Shown: positions 6,730 through 16,978, counted from the first letter of the stretch. The stretch: 64,000 nucleotides of DNA from an uncultured Prevotellaceae bacterium (GCA_902774815.1 CACYJV010000016.1:1-64000), one strand, 5' to 3'. Translations and numbers: made by a program. Notes: a model not told the origin generated them from the letters alone.

Positions 6730-8202
6730 TTACTTAATATTGTCGACCATACGGAACAGACGGTTCCAGCGGATGCCGGAGAAGCCGTGGCGATCGGGAT
6801 CGCTTGACCACCAGATGAAGATGGGCTTGCCCACGATGTGGTCTTCGGGCACAAAGCCCCAGTAGCGCGAGTCGGCCGAATTGTGGCGGTTGTCGCCCTG
6901 CATCCAGTAGTAGTCCATCTTGAAAGTATAGCTGGTGGCATGCTGTCCGTTGATGTAGATCTGACCATTCTTCACCTGCAGGTCATTGCCCTCATAGACC
7001 CTGATGGGGCGCTCGTAGATGGCGATGTTGTTCATGTTCAGGTCGATCTTCTCGCCCTTCTTAGGTATCCAGATAGGACCATAGTTGTCGCGCGTCCAGC
7101 CATAAGCAGCATTACGCGGATAGACTTGGTCGTCGAGACGGATTTCGGTGTTCAGAGCCATAGTGTCAACAATGTCGGTACGTGCTGCCAAAGCCTTAGC
7201 TGCCTGGGCCGTGAGCGGCATCACGCCATCGCGATTGAGCTGGGTGAGCTGTTCCATGGAGATGCCGAGTTCTTGCATGAGTTCGTCGGGCATGTGCTCG
7301 CGCAGTTTCACGTGATAGGTATACTGCACGTTATCGGGCTCCTTGTTGGGCTTACCGTCAAGATAGACAATGCGATTCTTCACCTGCAGCGTCTGACCGG
7401 GCAGACCCACGCAACGCTTCACATAGTTTTCGCGGCGGTCGGTGGGGCGTGAGGCAATGTCGCCAAACTGCACGGGATTGTTCAGCAGGTAGTTACGGCC
7501 CATGGCATAGACATCCTTATACATCTCATAGACCTGTTGCTGGTTCATGGTGGAGAAGTCGGGCAAGCCGATGTTCTGGGCATACAGTTGCTGACCGTAG
7601 TCGTATACCATGTGGTAGTATTCCGTCTGGTAGGGCAACTCCGTCAGAATGGTGTCGCCGGCAGGATAGTTGAACACCACGATGTCGTTCAGTTCTACAT
7701 TACCCAAACCTTTCACACGACGATAGTCCCAATGGGGCCACTCAATGTAAGACTTCGTACCGATGAGGGGCAGCGTGTGCTGCGTGAGCGGCATGGTAAG
7801 CGGTGTCTGCGGGATGCGCGGACCATAGCTGACCTTCGACACGAAGAGGTAGTCGCCCGTCAACAGCGACTTCTCAAGCGAAGACGAGGGAATGACGTAG
7901 TTCTGGAAGAAGAACTGATTGATGAAGTAGACGGCGACAAGCGCGAACACAAGGGCATCTACCCACGACATGATAAAGCGAATGGGGCCTTCGGCATCCT
8001 TCCACCACTGCCAACGAATCTTCTTGGTGATGTAGGCATCGAAGATGAAAGGCACGACGATGAGTCCAAGCCATGACTTTACCCAATAGAGGAACAGCAG
8101 GTAGAGTGCCAGCACTACCAGAAACTTAGCCCACTGGGCCGCCATATTCACTTTTTTCTTACTTGTTTTTCCTTTTTCCATTATTCTTTTTGTTGATTTC
8201 AT
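6730..8202 (-). CDS. lepB: Signal peptidase I
   Basis: Membrane serine protease that removes signal peptides from exported proteins. About 490 residues, much longer than the proteobacterial enzyme but normal for Bacteroidetes. Three hydrophobic segments occupy residues 20-110. The catalytic serine motif is IPSSSLEKSLLTGDYLFVSK (near residue 120), the lysine is in NYVKRCVGLPG, and the C-terminal box is GDNRHNSADSRYWGFVP. The start is the ATG at 8202 (MKSTKR); the ATG at 8181 (MEKGK) is an alternative. It lies between dapB and wbqC on the same strand with short gaps, so it is probably co-transcribed. Confidence 0.95.
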   Translation of the reverse strand: MKSTKRIMEKGKTSKKKVNMAAQWAKFLVVLALYLLFLYWVKSWLGLIVVPFIFDAYITKKIRWQWWKDAEGPIRFIMSWVDALVFALVAVYFINQFFFQNYVIPSSSLEKSLLTGDYLFVSKVSYGPRIPQTPLTMPLTQHTLPLIGTKSYIEWPHWDYRRVKGLGNVELNDIVVFNYPAGDTILTELPYQTEYYHMVYDYGQQLYAQNIGLPDFSTMNQQQVYEMYKDVYAMGRNYLLNNPVQFGDIASRPTDRRENYVKRCVGLPGQTLQVKNRIVYLDGKPNKEPDNVQYTYHVKLREHMPDELMQELGISMEQLTQLNRDGVMPLTAQAAKALAARTDIVDTMALNTEIRLDDQVYPRNAAYGWTRDNYGPIWIPKKGEKIDLNMNNIAIYERPIRVYEGNDLQVKNGQIYINGQHATSYTFKMDYYWMQGDNRHNSADSRYWGFVPEDHIVGKPIFIWWSSDPDRHGFSGIRWNRLFRMVDNIK

Positions 8203-8275
8203 GTCCTCTTGACGCAATCAAGCGGTATGCAGGTTGCGCCAGCCATGAATATTTAAGATCTCTTGATGTTCTTTG

Positions 8276-9004
8276 TCAGAACTTAAACATATCGCCGATC
8301 GTCAGCAGTCCCTGATAATCGTTGGTAAACTCAGCAGCCAACACGGCACCTAAGGCAAAGCCTTTGCGCGAATGGGCATCGTGAGTAATCGTGATGCAGT
8401 CGGCCTCGGAATCGTAGCGAATGGTATGGATACCTGGCACTTCGCCACGGCGCAGCGAGTCGATGCGCAGCAGGGCTGGATCGTCAGGACGGTTCTCCTG
8501 GCCCTTCACCCAATCGGTCTTTCGGTCGAGTTCGGAGATGATGTCCTCGGCCAGCGTGATGGCCGTTCCGCTGGGTGCATCGAGTTTATGCACGTGGTGG
8601 GTTTCCTCCATGTGCGGTGAATACTGCGGGAAGCGGTTCATGATCTTTGCCAGATACTTGTTGACAGCCGAAAAGATGGCCACGCCCACAGAGAAGTTTG
8701 AGGCCCAGAACAGCGTCTTTCCACCTTCGGTGCACTCTCTACGCACGTCGTCGCCGTGGTCCTTCATCCATCCTGTGGAGCCACTTACCACCTTCACCCC
8801 CTGAGCCCAGGCACGCAAGTAGTTTCCATAGGCTGCAGTAGGACTGGTGAATTCAATGGCGACATCGGCCGAGCGGAAGGCTTCGCTTTCGAAGTCCTGT
8901 TGGTTGTCGATGTCGATGATGCTTACAATCTCGTGGCCACGGTCGCGGGCAATCTGCTCAATCATGCGTCCCATCTTGCCGTAGCCTATCAGTGCTATCT
9001 TCAT
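8276..9004 (-). CDS. dapB: 4-hydroxy-tetrahydrodipicolinate reductase
   Basis: NAD(P)H-dependent reductase of the diaminopimelate/lysine pathway, supplying peptidoglycan and lysine. About 242 residues, typical length. The Rossmann start is KIALIGYGKMGRMIE; EFTSP and SGSTGW follow; the active-site region is EETHHVHKLDAPSGTA with the catalytic histidine pair and the lysine. The ATG at 9004 gives the normal N terminus; the longer upstream frame runs through the promoter. First gene of the dapB-lepB-wbqC group. Its promoter is a copy of the dispersed CGCTCACTTATTCGTACCTTTG block. Confidence 0.95.
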   Translation of the reverse strand: MKIALIGYGKMGRMIEQIARDRGHEIVSIIDIDNQQDFESEAFRSADVAIEFTSPTAAYGNYLRAWAQGVKVVSGSTGWMKDHGDDVRRECTEGGKTLFWASNFSVGVAIFSAVNKYLAKIMNRFPQYSPHMEETHHVHKLDAPSGTAITLAEDIISELDRKTDWVKGQENRPDDPALLRIDSLRRGEVPGIHTIRYDSEADCITITHDAHSRKGFALGAVLAAEFTNDYQGLLTIGDMFKF

Positions 9005-9036
9005 ACGTTTGCTGAATGTTTGTTGAAAAAGTGCGA

Positions 9037-9068
9037 CAAAGGTACGAATAAGTGAGCGAAAAACCAAA
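9037..9068 (-). promoter_or_regulatory. dapB promoter, dispersed promoter repeat
   Basis: -7 box TACCTTTG at 9044-9037 on the minus strand, preceded by the CGCTCACTTATTCG block shared with promoters at 3274, 3356, 35586, 47811 and 47935. Confidence 0.7.
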
Positions 9069-9271
9069 TTTATTTGAGTTTTTCCTAGCGGAAGTGCCCT
9101 CAACGATAAGTTAAGGGGATGAAAAAGATGGCATAAGAAAGGCAGATACGACAACTTTTTGACGCTCCATGTCGATTATTTCGCGATTTTTCATCATAAT
9201 CAGCAAAAAAAGTTGTACTTTTGTCAGCCCGTAAGTGCGGGTTTGACAGCAAAAAGAGGCTCTTGAACACC

Positions 9272-10579
9272 ATGGAACAACTACTGCACTACACTTGGAA
9301 ACACAAGATGTTTCCGCTCAGAGAGATGACGACCACCGACGGCCAACGGGTGGAAGTCGTCGACACAGGTCTGCACAACCATAACGCAGGTCCCGATTTC
9401 TTCAATGCAAAGGTGAAAATCGATGGTATGACGGAAGTGGGTAATGTGGAAATACACGACCGCGCCAGCGACTGGTATGCCCATGGACACCAGAAAGACC
9501 CAGCCTACGACAACGTGGTGCTGCACGTCTGCGGAGTGATTGATGCAGAAGCAGTAACGCTGAGCGGACGCCGGTTGCCACAACTGCAGCTCGACGTGCC
9601 TGAAGGGGTTCGTCAAAACTATCGTCAACTACTGGCCACCGACCATTATCCACCTTGTTACCAAATCATACCCAGCCTGTCGCCACTGATCGTCCATTCT
9701 TGGATGAGTGCCCTCGAAACCGAACGCTTGGAACAGAAGACGCAAGCCATCGCTGAACGCGTCAGTCGGTGCGAAGGTTCGTGGGAGGCTGCCTATTTCA
9801 TGACGCTTGCGCGCAACTTCGGCTTTGGCATCAACGGCGAGGCCTTTGAACAGTGGGCCCGACAGATTCCACTACACAGTGTGGACCATCACCGCGACGA
9901 CCTCTTTCAGGTAGAATCCTTTTTCATGGGACAGGCTGGACTACTGAACCCAGAGGCACTGCCTGAACGTCATCGTGAAGCAGCACTTGCCGACAGCTAC
10001 TATCAGCGCATGCGCTCTGAATATCTGTTTTTGCAGCATAAGTTCAACCTTACCCCTATCGACCACCAACTTTGGCGATTCCTTCGCCTGCGTCCTCAGA
10101 ACTTCCCACACATTCGCATCGCCCAACTGGCCAACCTCTACTACTCGCGGCGCGCCGGACTATCGCAACTTGTTGCCGCCAAGACCGTCGATCAGCTCTG
10201 CGAAACCCTTGCCACGCAGGTCACTCCCTACTGGCAAACCCACTATGCCTTCGGGGTCGACAGCCCGAAGAATGAGAAACGACTCTCAAGGTCGTCGCTG
10301 TTGCTTGTCATCATTAATACCGCCATTCCCATACTATTTGCCTACGGACGGCATAAATATGATGAAGGACTCTGCGACCGAGCCTTCGATCTGCTCGAAC
10401 AACTGCAACCCGAGCACAACCATATCACTCGCATGTGGCAAGAGTGCGGCCTCGAAGTCAGGTCGGCAGGCGACTCTCAGGCACTCATCCAACTTAAAAA
10501 CGAATATTGCAACCGCAAGGACTGTCTGCGGTGCCGTATCGGTTTTGAATATCTGAAAAAATCGTCGCTGAAAGTGTAA
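9272..10579 (+). CDS. DUF2851 family protein
   Basis: About 435 residues, a Bacteroidetes family of unknown function. The family signature is at the N terminus (MEQLLHYTWKHKMFP, HNHNAGPDFFNAKVKI, VGNVEIHDRASDWYAHGH), rich in conserved His, Asp and Asn, suggestive of a metal-dependent nuclease-like fold. The C terminus has a CxxxxCxxC pattern (CNRKDCLRCRIG) that may bind metal. The start is the ATG at 9272; a -7 box TACTTTTG sits at 9216-9223. It is divergent from dapB and monocistronic. No function is claimed. Confidence 0.85.
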   Translation: MEQLLHYTWKHKMFPLREMTTTDGQRVEVVDTGLHNHNAGPDFFNAKVKIDGMTEVGNVEIHDRASDWYAHGHQKDPAYDNVVLHVCGVIDAEAVTLSGRRLPQLQLDVPEGVRQNYRQLLATDHYPPCYQIIPSLSPLIVHSWMSALETERLEQKTQAIAERVSRCEGSWEAAYFMTLARNFGFGINGEAFEQWARQIPLHSVDHHRDDLFQVESFFMGQAGLLNPEALPERHREAALADSYYQRMRSEYLFLQHKFNLTPIDHQLWRFLRLRPQNFPHIRIAQLANLYYSRRAGLSQLVAAKTVDQLCETLATQVTPYWQTHYAFGVDSPKNEKRLSRSSLLLVIINTAIPILFAYGRHKYDEGLCDRAFDLLEQLQPEHNHITRMWQECGLEVRSAGDSQALIQLKNEYCNRKDCLRCRIGFEYLKKSSLKV

Positions 10580-10638
10580 CTATCATCCGATGATATAACT
10601 TTTCGCTGAAAAAATTTGGCAATATCATATAAATAAGG

Positions 10639-10646
10639 TATATTTG
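10639..10646 (+). promoter_or_regulatory. -7 element upstream of the giant secreted protein
   Basis: TATATTTG, with TTTGG about 20 bases upstream (near 10615), gives a complete Bacteroidetes promoter and a leader of roughly 60 bases. Confidence 0.6.
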
Positions 10647-10710
10647 CAACCTAAAGCCAATTTTATCTATTTAACTATTATATTATACTAACCAAAAAGT
10701 TCAACAAGCA

Positions 10711-13700
10711 ATGAGAAAAATTAAACTTTTTCTTGCGAGCATGCTCGCATTGATGGCTTGGTCTGTGCCTGCCCTGGCAGATCAGTACCAAATCGTCTAC
10801 AGTGCTGAGACGGGAACGTACACCGAGACCAACCCTAATGGCACCTATGCCAGAACGTGGGTGTCGACGGCTACGCCTACCGTCACGCTGAAGGTTTCTG
10901 TCAACAACATCAATGTTCCTGACGGAGGCCTCTATGGTGGCCAGCCCTACACGCTCAGCGTGGAAGGTGGTTACCTGATCAAGAGCTACGTGTTCACCGC
11001 CCGTCCTAGCGACGGTAGCGAGGGCATGAGCGTAACCACTGGCGACGGCACGGAGTTCGCTATCGACCCTGCCGGTTCACGTGTGCGCTGCACCAACATC
11101 AACGCCGAGTCGACAACGTTCTCGGTCGTTGGCCGCTACGTGCAGGTGGAAGGTTTCACGATTGTCGTCGAGGACAACCCCGACTATGTGGCACCGGTCT
11201 ACGTCACCACGCTGGGCGACTTCTCTAACCAGAAGGCTTACCAGGTGACCAACGCCCGCCGCACTTGGATGTTCACCGACGAGGCCATGGGCACGTCTCA
11301 GAACCCCAACAAGGAGAATGCCTACCAGCAGGTGGCCTTCATCAACCACGACAACAACTTCTACATCTACTCCGTAGGTGCCAAGAAGTATCTGAACCCC
11401 GACAACACGCTGACCGACGCTGAGCCCACACCGGTTCAAATCGTCGAGACGGGTGATGCCAACTATCCCTGGTTCTTCAAGTTCGACGACGAGCACAACA
11501 TCAACATCAACGGCTCTGGCCTGGTGCTCATCGACACTTGGACCGCCATGGACGATGGCAACAAGAACAAGGTGATGGAAGCCGGCGACTTCGACCCCAC
11601 TGAGGCTCTCGCCGTGTTCAACGACATGACCGAGCTGCCCGACGGCGACTACTACGTGCGCAACGTAGCTACTGGCCAATATATGGGCTATGGCAACAGC
11701 TGGGGTACACAGGCTTCGTTGATGGATCAGGCTGACTATGTGAATCTTACCCGACTCGAGGACGGTACTTATCGTCTTGACTCTCGTGTCACAAATGGTG
11801 GTGAAAGTCACTACTTGGGTAAGAACTATTACATGGACAACAACGACCCGTTGCCTTTGACCATCACACCTGCAGGTAAGTACTACACTATCTCTGCTCC
11901 TTATGGAACGGATGCCACGCCTATGTTTATCGGTTATGATGGCTCTACCACCGTGCTCGCCTTCAATCTTGAGGACGGAACTGCTCCTGCAGCACAATGG
12001 GAGATTCTGACACGCGAAGACTTTTTGGCTGCAATGGCCCTGGCTTCAGAAGAGAATCCTGTCGATGCAACCTTCTTGGTGAAAGACCCCAACTTCGCAC
12101 GTAATCACCGCGACTACAGCGCATGGACTTTCGAGGCAAACAATCAAAATAACAGTGGTGCCAACGAAAACTTCTGCGTAGAGTCTTATCACTCTACATT
12201 CTCTATGTCGCAAGTAGTTGAAGGTGCTCCTGCCGGTATCTATTCGCTCACTGCTCAAGGCTTCTATCGCCAGGATGGTAGCGATGAGGAGAATTTGCCA
12301 TACTTCTTCATGAACGATGAAAAGGGCAACTTCCCATTGAAGACAGGTACGGAGAATTCTATGAGCGACGCTTCCGCTTCGTTCAGCAAAGGTAGTTACA
12401 CCATCGATCCATTATTCGTGAAGATAGAAAATGATGGAACTCTTACCATTGGTGCCAAGAACGAGGCAAATACAACCATCTGGTGTATATGGGATAACTT
12501 CCAATTGAAGTACTATGGCACTGAGGGCGAAATTGAGGATGTGAAGTTTGCTGCTCTCCTCAAGACCATCGAGGAACTCCGCAACGAAGCTGAAGCCCTG
12601 AAGAGTGACCAGTATGCCAACGAGGCTGTTGCCGAGGTTATCGATCCCGCCCTTGAGGCTACTGCTGACGTCGAGAAGACCGAGGAGACCCTGAAGGCTG
12701 CCATCGCTACGCTGCAGGCTGCCATCGATGAGGCTAAGAAACTCATTGCCGACAATACCATCGTCGTTACTGGCGTTGTGCCCAACAACAGCATGCTCCA
12801 CTGGGTACGCGAACCTGAGTTCGGCGACTTCCACGTGAACACATGGTCGACTGAGGGTAACAGCGACGGCACAGGTATGGTGACTCCGTTCATTGAGAAC
12901 TGGACATGGAGTGGTAATGGCGCACTTGCTGATGGCGACATCTACTACGTCGTTCCAGGCACACTGCCCGCAGGCACCTATGAGGTGACCGCCCTGGTAC
13001 GTGCCAACAGCGAGGCTGGCAACGATCCCGCCGGCATCTCGTTCTTCGTCAACGATGCCACCACCGACCTCGTGGCTGAGGGCACTGCCTTCACGTACAA
13101 TGCCATCCACGGCGTCTATGCTAACGTAGCCCTGAAGGGAACTGTTGGCGAGGACGGCGTGCTGAAGTTCGGTGTGCGTCTCGCTGGCACCAACGTCAAC
13201 TGGATTGCCATCAAGGACGCTAAGTTCATGCCTTACTATGAGACCTCCAACCTCGACTTCGAGGAGGGTGCTCCCGTTGCTGGCGACGACGCCGGTATCT
13301 GCACCTATGCTAAGGACGTGGCTGCCAACAACACCACGCTCAGCGGCATGCAGGAGGTTCCCTCTTGGACCTTCGGCAATGAGAATGGCGACGCCCGCGC
13401 TGCCGGTCTGTTCGCTTATGGTTCTGGCAAGTTCCTCGGTGGCGCTGGCTACAACGTTCCCGAGGCTGGTCCTGTTGCTGCCGAGCCCGAGGCTGGCGCA
13501 CGTCGTCTGGTCGTGAAGGCTGGCGAGGCTAACCAGGCTCTGGGTGTTGTGTCGGTATGGAGTGCCAAGACTTCGTACGAGCAGAACGTCACGCTGCCCG
13601 CAGGCAACTATGTGCTCACCATTCCTTATTATAATGCAGGTGGTACTGGCAACATTGCCAAGAACCTCATCGGCTTCATTGCCAATGACGGTACTGAGTA

Positions 13701-15483
13701 TCTGTCCACCGCTGCTAACTTCGGTAAGGTAGGCGAGTGGGTCAACGAGGTTGTCACCTTCACGCTCACCGAGCAGACCAATGGTAAGCTCTCGCTGGGT
13801 TACACCGCTACCAACAGCGGTTCTGGCGCTATGCCTCACCTGTTCTTCGACAAGGTTGAGATCACGACCGTCAGCGATGCTGACCTGGCTCGCGCCGACC
13901 TTGAGGCCGCTATCGTTGCTGCCGAGCTGCAGCTCGAGAGCACTGAGGGTGTAGGCGAAGGTCTGTTTGCCATCCCGCAGAGTGCTGCCGACGAGTATCT
14001 CGAGGCTATCACCGCTGCTCTCGAGGTCTTGGAGAACCCCGATGCCACCGTTGAGGAGATCCGTGCTGCCATCGAGACGCTGAAGGCTGCCGGCGAGACG
14101 TTTGCCGCCGCACCGAAGACACAGCCTGAGGCTGGCAAGTACTACACCTTCCGCCTGGCCAAGGACGAAACGTTCTTCGATCCCGACAATGAGTACTACA
14201 TGACATTCGAAGTCGAGAACGACGCTGTGGGTGTCGACCTCGAGCCCGTTGAGCTCACCTTCGAGCCTGCCGAGGTTGAGGGTCAGTACTATCTGGCCAG
14301 CGCCGATGGTATGTACGTCGGTCGCAAGTCGAACGACTGGGCTACCTCTGTCCTCGCTGAGAACAAGGTGGCATGGGCCTTCACCCGCATGGCCGACGGT
14401 GCCATCACCATCGACCGTATCGACGCCGCCACCAAGCACCTCGGTGCTGAGACCGACTATCCTAACAAGAACACCCAGTGCTGGGCCGACAAGAACGCTT
14501 CCAGCGGACGCATCTTCTGGTTCGTTGAACCTGTCAAGGTAGAGGCTCCCGTCTACACCATCGAGGTTGAGCGTCCTACAGGTATGGGTTACACAACCAC
14601 AACGTTTGACCCCGTCTTCACCGAAGCCCTGGCTTACCTGGAAATCGAGAAAGAAACCGACGCAGTGCTTGTAGGTATCAATGCCGACGGCTCTGAGGAG
14701 GCTGCTCCTGGACCTGGTGGCATCGACGGATGGTGCGACTCCGACGGTAACTTCGTAGGATGGGGCCAGGATGCCACTAAGATCTGCGTGAAGTTCTTCC
14801 CGTCTGTTCCTCAGTATGAGATCTGCGACATGAACGGTGCCGACGTTGTTGGTGCCACCTACACCGTGAAGTACGGACTGAAGGCTAACGACAAGATGGC
14901 TGTATTTGCTATCAACGTGACGTTCGTCGAACCCGAAGTGAAGAACTTCGACATCGTCAAGACCATCACCGTGAACCACGATGAAGAAGAGAAGACTGCT
15001 TACAGCGAAACTACCGAGACCTTCGATCCCGCTGAAGTGGCCGAAGCTCTGGGCCTGACCAGCATTGCCGATGCTGACCAGTACATCGTCAACGTGACTA
15101 CGGGCGACTTCGTGCTGAACACAACCGACGGCTGGCGCGACGCCAATGGCGATGCCGCAAGCTGGGGAACTACCGGTGGCGTCTGCGTGAAGATCAAAGA
15201 CCCGGCAAGTGGTATCATCGACTACATCGGTTGCTTCGACGATACACATGTGGCTGGCGAGGTCTACACCGCCAAGTGGGGCTTTGTGAATCCCGACACT
15301 GATAAGGCTGTCGTCATCGACGTGGTGATCAACTTTGTTAGCACCGTGGGCATCAATGGTGTGAACGCTGCTGACCTTGAGAATGCCGACATCTACACCA
15401 TCGGTGGCGTGAAGATCCAGAAGGGCGCTAAGCTCCAGAAGGGCATCTACATCGTCAACGGAAAGAAGATGAGCGTGAAGTAA
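10711..15483 (+). CDS. Giant secreted multidomain protein (FIVAR, DUF4859, sorting tail)
   Basis: 1590 residues with a signal peptide (MRKIKLFLASMLALMAWSVPALA). In order: beta-rich domains to about 450; a galactose-binding-like module at 455-605 ending IWDNFQLKYYG; a helical FIVAR-type repeat at 607-690; two more beta modules to 1055; a second FIVAR repeat to 1135; a trefoil-like module (YLASADGMYVGRKSN) to 1280; two copies of a DUF4859-like domain (DGWCDSDGNFVGWGQ and DGWRDANGDAASWG); and the sorting-type tail LQKGIYIVNGKKMSVK. This suggests a surface or secreted carbohydrate-binding or adhesin-like protein without an obvious catalytic domain. It is paralogous to the protein at 43458-47687, including the 3' flank and terminator. 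Confidence 0.85.
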   Translation: MRKIKLFLASMLALMAWSVPALADQYQIVYSAETGTYTETNPNGTYARTWVSTATPTVTLKVSVNNINVPDGGLYGGQPYTLSVEGGYLIKSYVFTARPSDGSEGMSVTTGDGTEFAIDPAGSRVRCTNINAESTTFSVVGRYVQVEGFTIVVEDNPDYVAPVYVTTLGDFSNQKAYQVTNARRTWMFTDEAMGTSQNPNKENAYQQVAFINHDNNFYIYSVGAKKYLNPDNTLTDAEPTPVQIVETGDANYPWFFKFDDEHNININGSGLVLIDTWTAMDDGNKNKVMEAGDFDPTEALAVFNDMTELPDGDYYVRNVATGQYMGYGNSWGTQASLMDQADYVNLTRLEDGTYRLDSRVTNGGESHYLGKNYYMDNNDPLPLTITPAGKYYTISAPYGTDATPMFIGYDGSTTVLAFNLEDGTAPAAQWEILTREDFLAAMALASEENPVDATFLVKDPNFARNHRDYSAWTFEANNQNNSGANENFCVESYHSTFSMSQVVEGAPAGIYSLTAQGFYRQDGSDEENLPYFFMNDEKGNFPLKTGTENSMSDASASFSKGSYTIDPLFVKIENDGTLTIGAKNEANTTIWCIWDNFQLKYYGTEGEIEDVKFAALLKTIEELRNEAEALKSDQYANEAVAEVIDPALEATADVEKTEETLKAAIATLQAAIDEAKKLIADNTIVVTGVVPNNSMLHWVREPEFGDFHVNTWSTEGNSDGTGMVTPFIENWTWSGNGALADGDIYYVVPGTLPAGTYEVTALVRANSEAGNDPAGISFFVNDATTDLVAEGTAFTYNAIHGVYANVALKGTVGEDGVLKFGVRLAGTNVNWIAIKDAKFMPYYETSNLDFEEGAPVAGDDAGICTYAKDVAANNTTLSGMQEVPSWTFGNENGDARAAGLFAYGSGKFLGGAGYNVPEAGPVAAEPEAGARRLVVKAGEANQALGVVSVWSAKTSYEQNVTLPAGNYVLTIPYYNAGGTGNIAKNLIGFIANDGTEYLSTAANFGKVGEWVNEVVTFTLTEQTNGKLSLGYTATNSGSGAMPHLFFDKVEITTVSDADLARADLEAAIVAAELQLESTEGVGEGLFAIPQSAADEYLEAITAALEVLENPDATVEEIRAAIETLKAAGETFAAAPKTQPEAGKYYTFRLAKDETFFDPDNEYYMTFEVENDAVGVDLEPVELTFEPAEVEGQYYLASADGMYVGRKSNDWATSVLAENKVAWAFTRMADGAITIDRIDAATKHLGAETDYPNKNTQCWADKNASSGRIFWFVEPVKVEAPVYTIEVERPTGMGYTTTTFDPVFTEALAYLEIEKETDAVLVGINADGSEEAAPGPGGIDGWCDSDGNFVGWGQDATKICVKFFPSVPQYEICDMNGADVVGATYTVKYGLKANDKMAVFAINVTFVEPEVKNFDIVKTITVNHDEEEKTAYSETTETFDPAEVAEALGLTSIADADQYIVNVTTGDFVLNTTDGWRDANGDAASWGTTGGVCVKIKDPASGIIDYIGCFDDTHVAGEVYTAKWGFVNPDTDKAVVIDVVINFVSTVGINGVNAADLENADIYTIGGVKIQKGAKLQKGIYIVNGKKMSVK

Positions 15484-15541
15484 ACCGAAAACAAAGTGAA
15501 GAGAGGACTTTCATGAGTCTGTCCTTCACCGATAAAGATAA

Positions 15542-15580
15542 AGAGAGGTGCATCCGTCGTTGGATGCGCCTCTCTTTTTT
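15542..15580 (+). terminator. Rho-independent terminator
   Basis: Stem AGAGAGGTGCATCC/GGATGCGCCTCTCT followed by TTTTTT, 60 bases after the stop at 15483. The same terminator with the same preceding sequence follows the paralogous gene at 47687. Confidence 0.9.
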
Positions 15581-15696
15581 GAACCCATCTCAGCTATAAA
15601 AAACATGCAAAATACGAAACCAAATGTTAAAAACATCGCACGCTGTAGCATCTTTTCATGTATTCTCATAGGAATTGCTTACTTTTGCACTCGCTT

Positions 15697-16941
15697 ATGA
15701 ATTACAATACAGAAACACTACCCAACGGTCTGCGGCTGATCCACCTGCCTTCAGGCTCGCCCGTGGTCTATTTAGGATACCAACTGGCTGTGGGCTCACG
15801 CAATGAGGCCAGCGGTCAGGAAGGATTGGCTCATCTGTGTGAGCACATGACGTTCAAGGGCACAGCCACTCGCTCGGCCCTGCAAGTGATTAGCGAGTTG
15901 GAACGTGTGGGTGGCGACTTGAATGCCTTCACGACAAAGGATACAACGACTTACTATGCGGCTGTGATGCAGCAGCATACAGGACGGGCAGTGGATCTGC
16001 TGACCGACATCGTGTTCCATTCTGTCTACCCTGAAAGCGAGTTGGAGCACGAGCGCGATGTGGTGTGCGACGAGATAGAGAGCTACAACGACTCACCTGC
16101 CGAGCTCATCTATGACGAATTTGAGAATGTACTGTTTGCTGGCACACCATTAGGGCATAACATTCTGGGCACTGCCGAACGTGTTCGCCAGTTCTGCCAC
16201 GACGACCTCATGGCTTTTGCGCGCCGATGGTACCGCCCAGAGAATGCCGTGTTCTTCGTTTATGGCGACATTGACTTCCGCTGGCTGGTGCGTCGGCTGA
16301 CTAGACTGACGGCCGACATCGAGCAGGCCGCCACTTCATCCACAGAAGAAACCGTCCAACACCCATTACCCAACACCCATTACCCAACACCCATCGATCA
16401 ACACCCTTCGTCCAACACCCATCACCAGATGCACGTCATGATAGGCACTCGGGCCTACGCCCATAGCGACCGCCGACGCATGGCTCTCTTCGTACTCAAC
16501 AACCTGTTGGGCGGACCTGCCATGAGTGCACGATTGAACCTTTCGCTTCGCGAGCGTCATGGATTGGTCTATACCGTTGAGAGTTCCATGGTAAGCTATG
16601 CCGACACAGGTTCGTGGGCCATCTACTTCGGCTGCGACCATGCTGATGCAAAGCGCTGCCTGCGTTTGGTGCGACGTGAACTCGACCGCGTCATGTCGAA
16701 ACCTTTGTCGACACGCCAGCTGACAGCCGCCAAACAGCAGTTGAAAGGACAGATTGGCATTGCCGTAGACAACCACGAGCAGTTTGCACTTGACTTCGGC
16801 CGCAGCTATCTACACCATGGCACCGAGCGCCACCTCAGCCGCCTGTTTGCCGATATCGACGCCGTTACGCCCGAGGACGTTCAGCAAGTGGCGCAGGAAC
16901 TGTTTGCCGAGGAACGACTATTGACCCATGTCATAGGCTAA
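15697..16941 (+). CDS. M16 family zinc peptidase with 14-bp repeat tract
   Basis: 414 residues. Inverted zinc motif HLCEH at residues 46-50 (EGLAHLCEHMTFKGT) and the downstream acidic region HERDVVCDEIESYNDSP give the active centre of the insulinase/mitochondrial processing peptidase family. The second, inactive half starts near residue 245 (MHVMIGTRAYAHSDRRR). The linker between halves (QHPLPNTHYPTPIDQ) is encoded by five 14-bp repeats at 16357-16426. The start is the ATG at 15697, just after a -7 box TACTTTTG (15680-15687), so the message has almost no leader. No signal peptide is seen, so the enzyme is probably cytoplasmic or periplasmic by another route. Confidence 0.9.
   Translation: MNYNTETLPNGLRLIHLPSGSPVVYLGYQLAVGSRNEASGQEGLAHLCEHMTFKGTATRSALQVISELERVGGDLNAFTTKDTTTYYAAVMQQHTGRAVDLLTDIVFHSVYPESELEHERDVVCDEIESYNDSPAELIYDEFENVLFAGTPLGHNILGTAERVRQFCHDDLMAFARRWYRPENAVFFVYGDIDFRWLVRRLTRLTADIEQAATSSTEETVQHPLPNTHYPTPIDQHPSSNTHHQMHVMIGTRAYAHSDRRRMALFVLNNLLGGPAMSARLNLSLRERHGLVYTVESSMVSYADTGSWAIYFGCDHADAKRCLRLVRRELDRVMSKPLSTRQLTAAKQQLKGQIGIAVDNHEQFALDFGRSYLHHGTERHLSRLFADIDAVTPEDVQQVAQELFAEERLLTHVIG
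16357..16426 (+). repeat. Five 14-bp tandem repeats in the peptidase gene
   Basis: CAACACCC begins at 16357, 16371, 16385, 16399 and 16413, an exact 14-base step; the first units read CAACACCCATTACC. Because 14 is not a multiple of three, each unit is translated in a different frame and a gain or loss of one unit would shift the frame. Confidence 0.85.
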
Positions 16942-16978
16942 TTATAAACATTCTACAAATGATAGGTTTGTAGGGCAT

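Noticed and set aside
12412-15249. A 945-codon open frame antisense to the giant secreted protein
   Set aside because: It mirrors the codon bias of the sense gene (GNC/GCN-rich codons leave the opposite strand open), has no signal or family motif, and the sense frame has a signal peptide, domains and a terminator.
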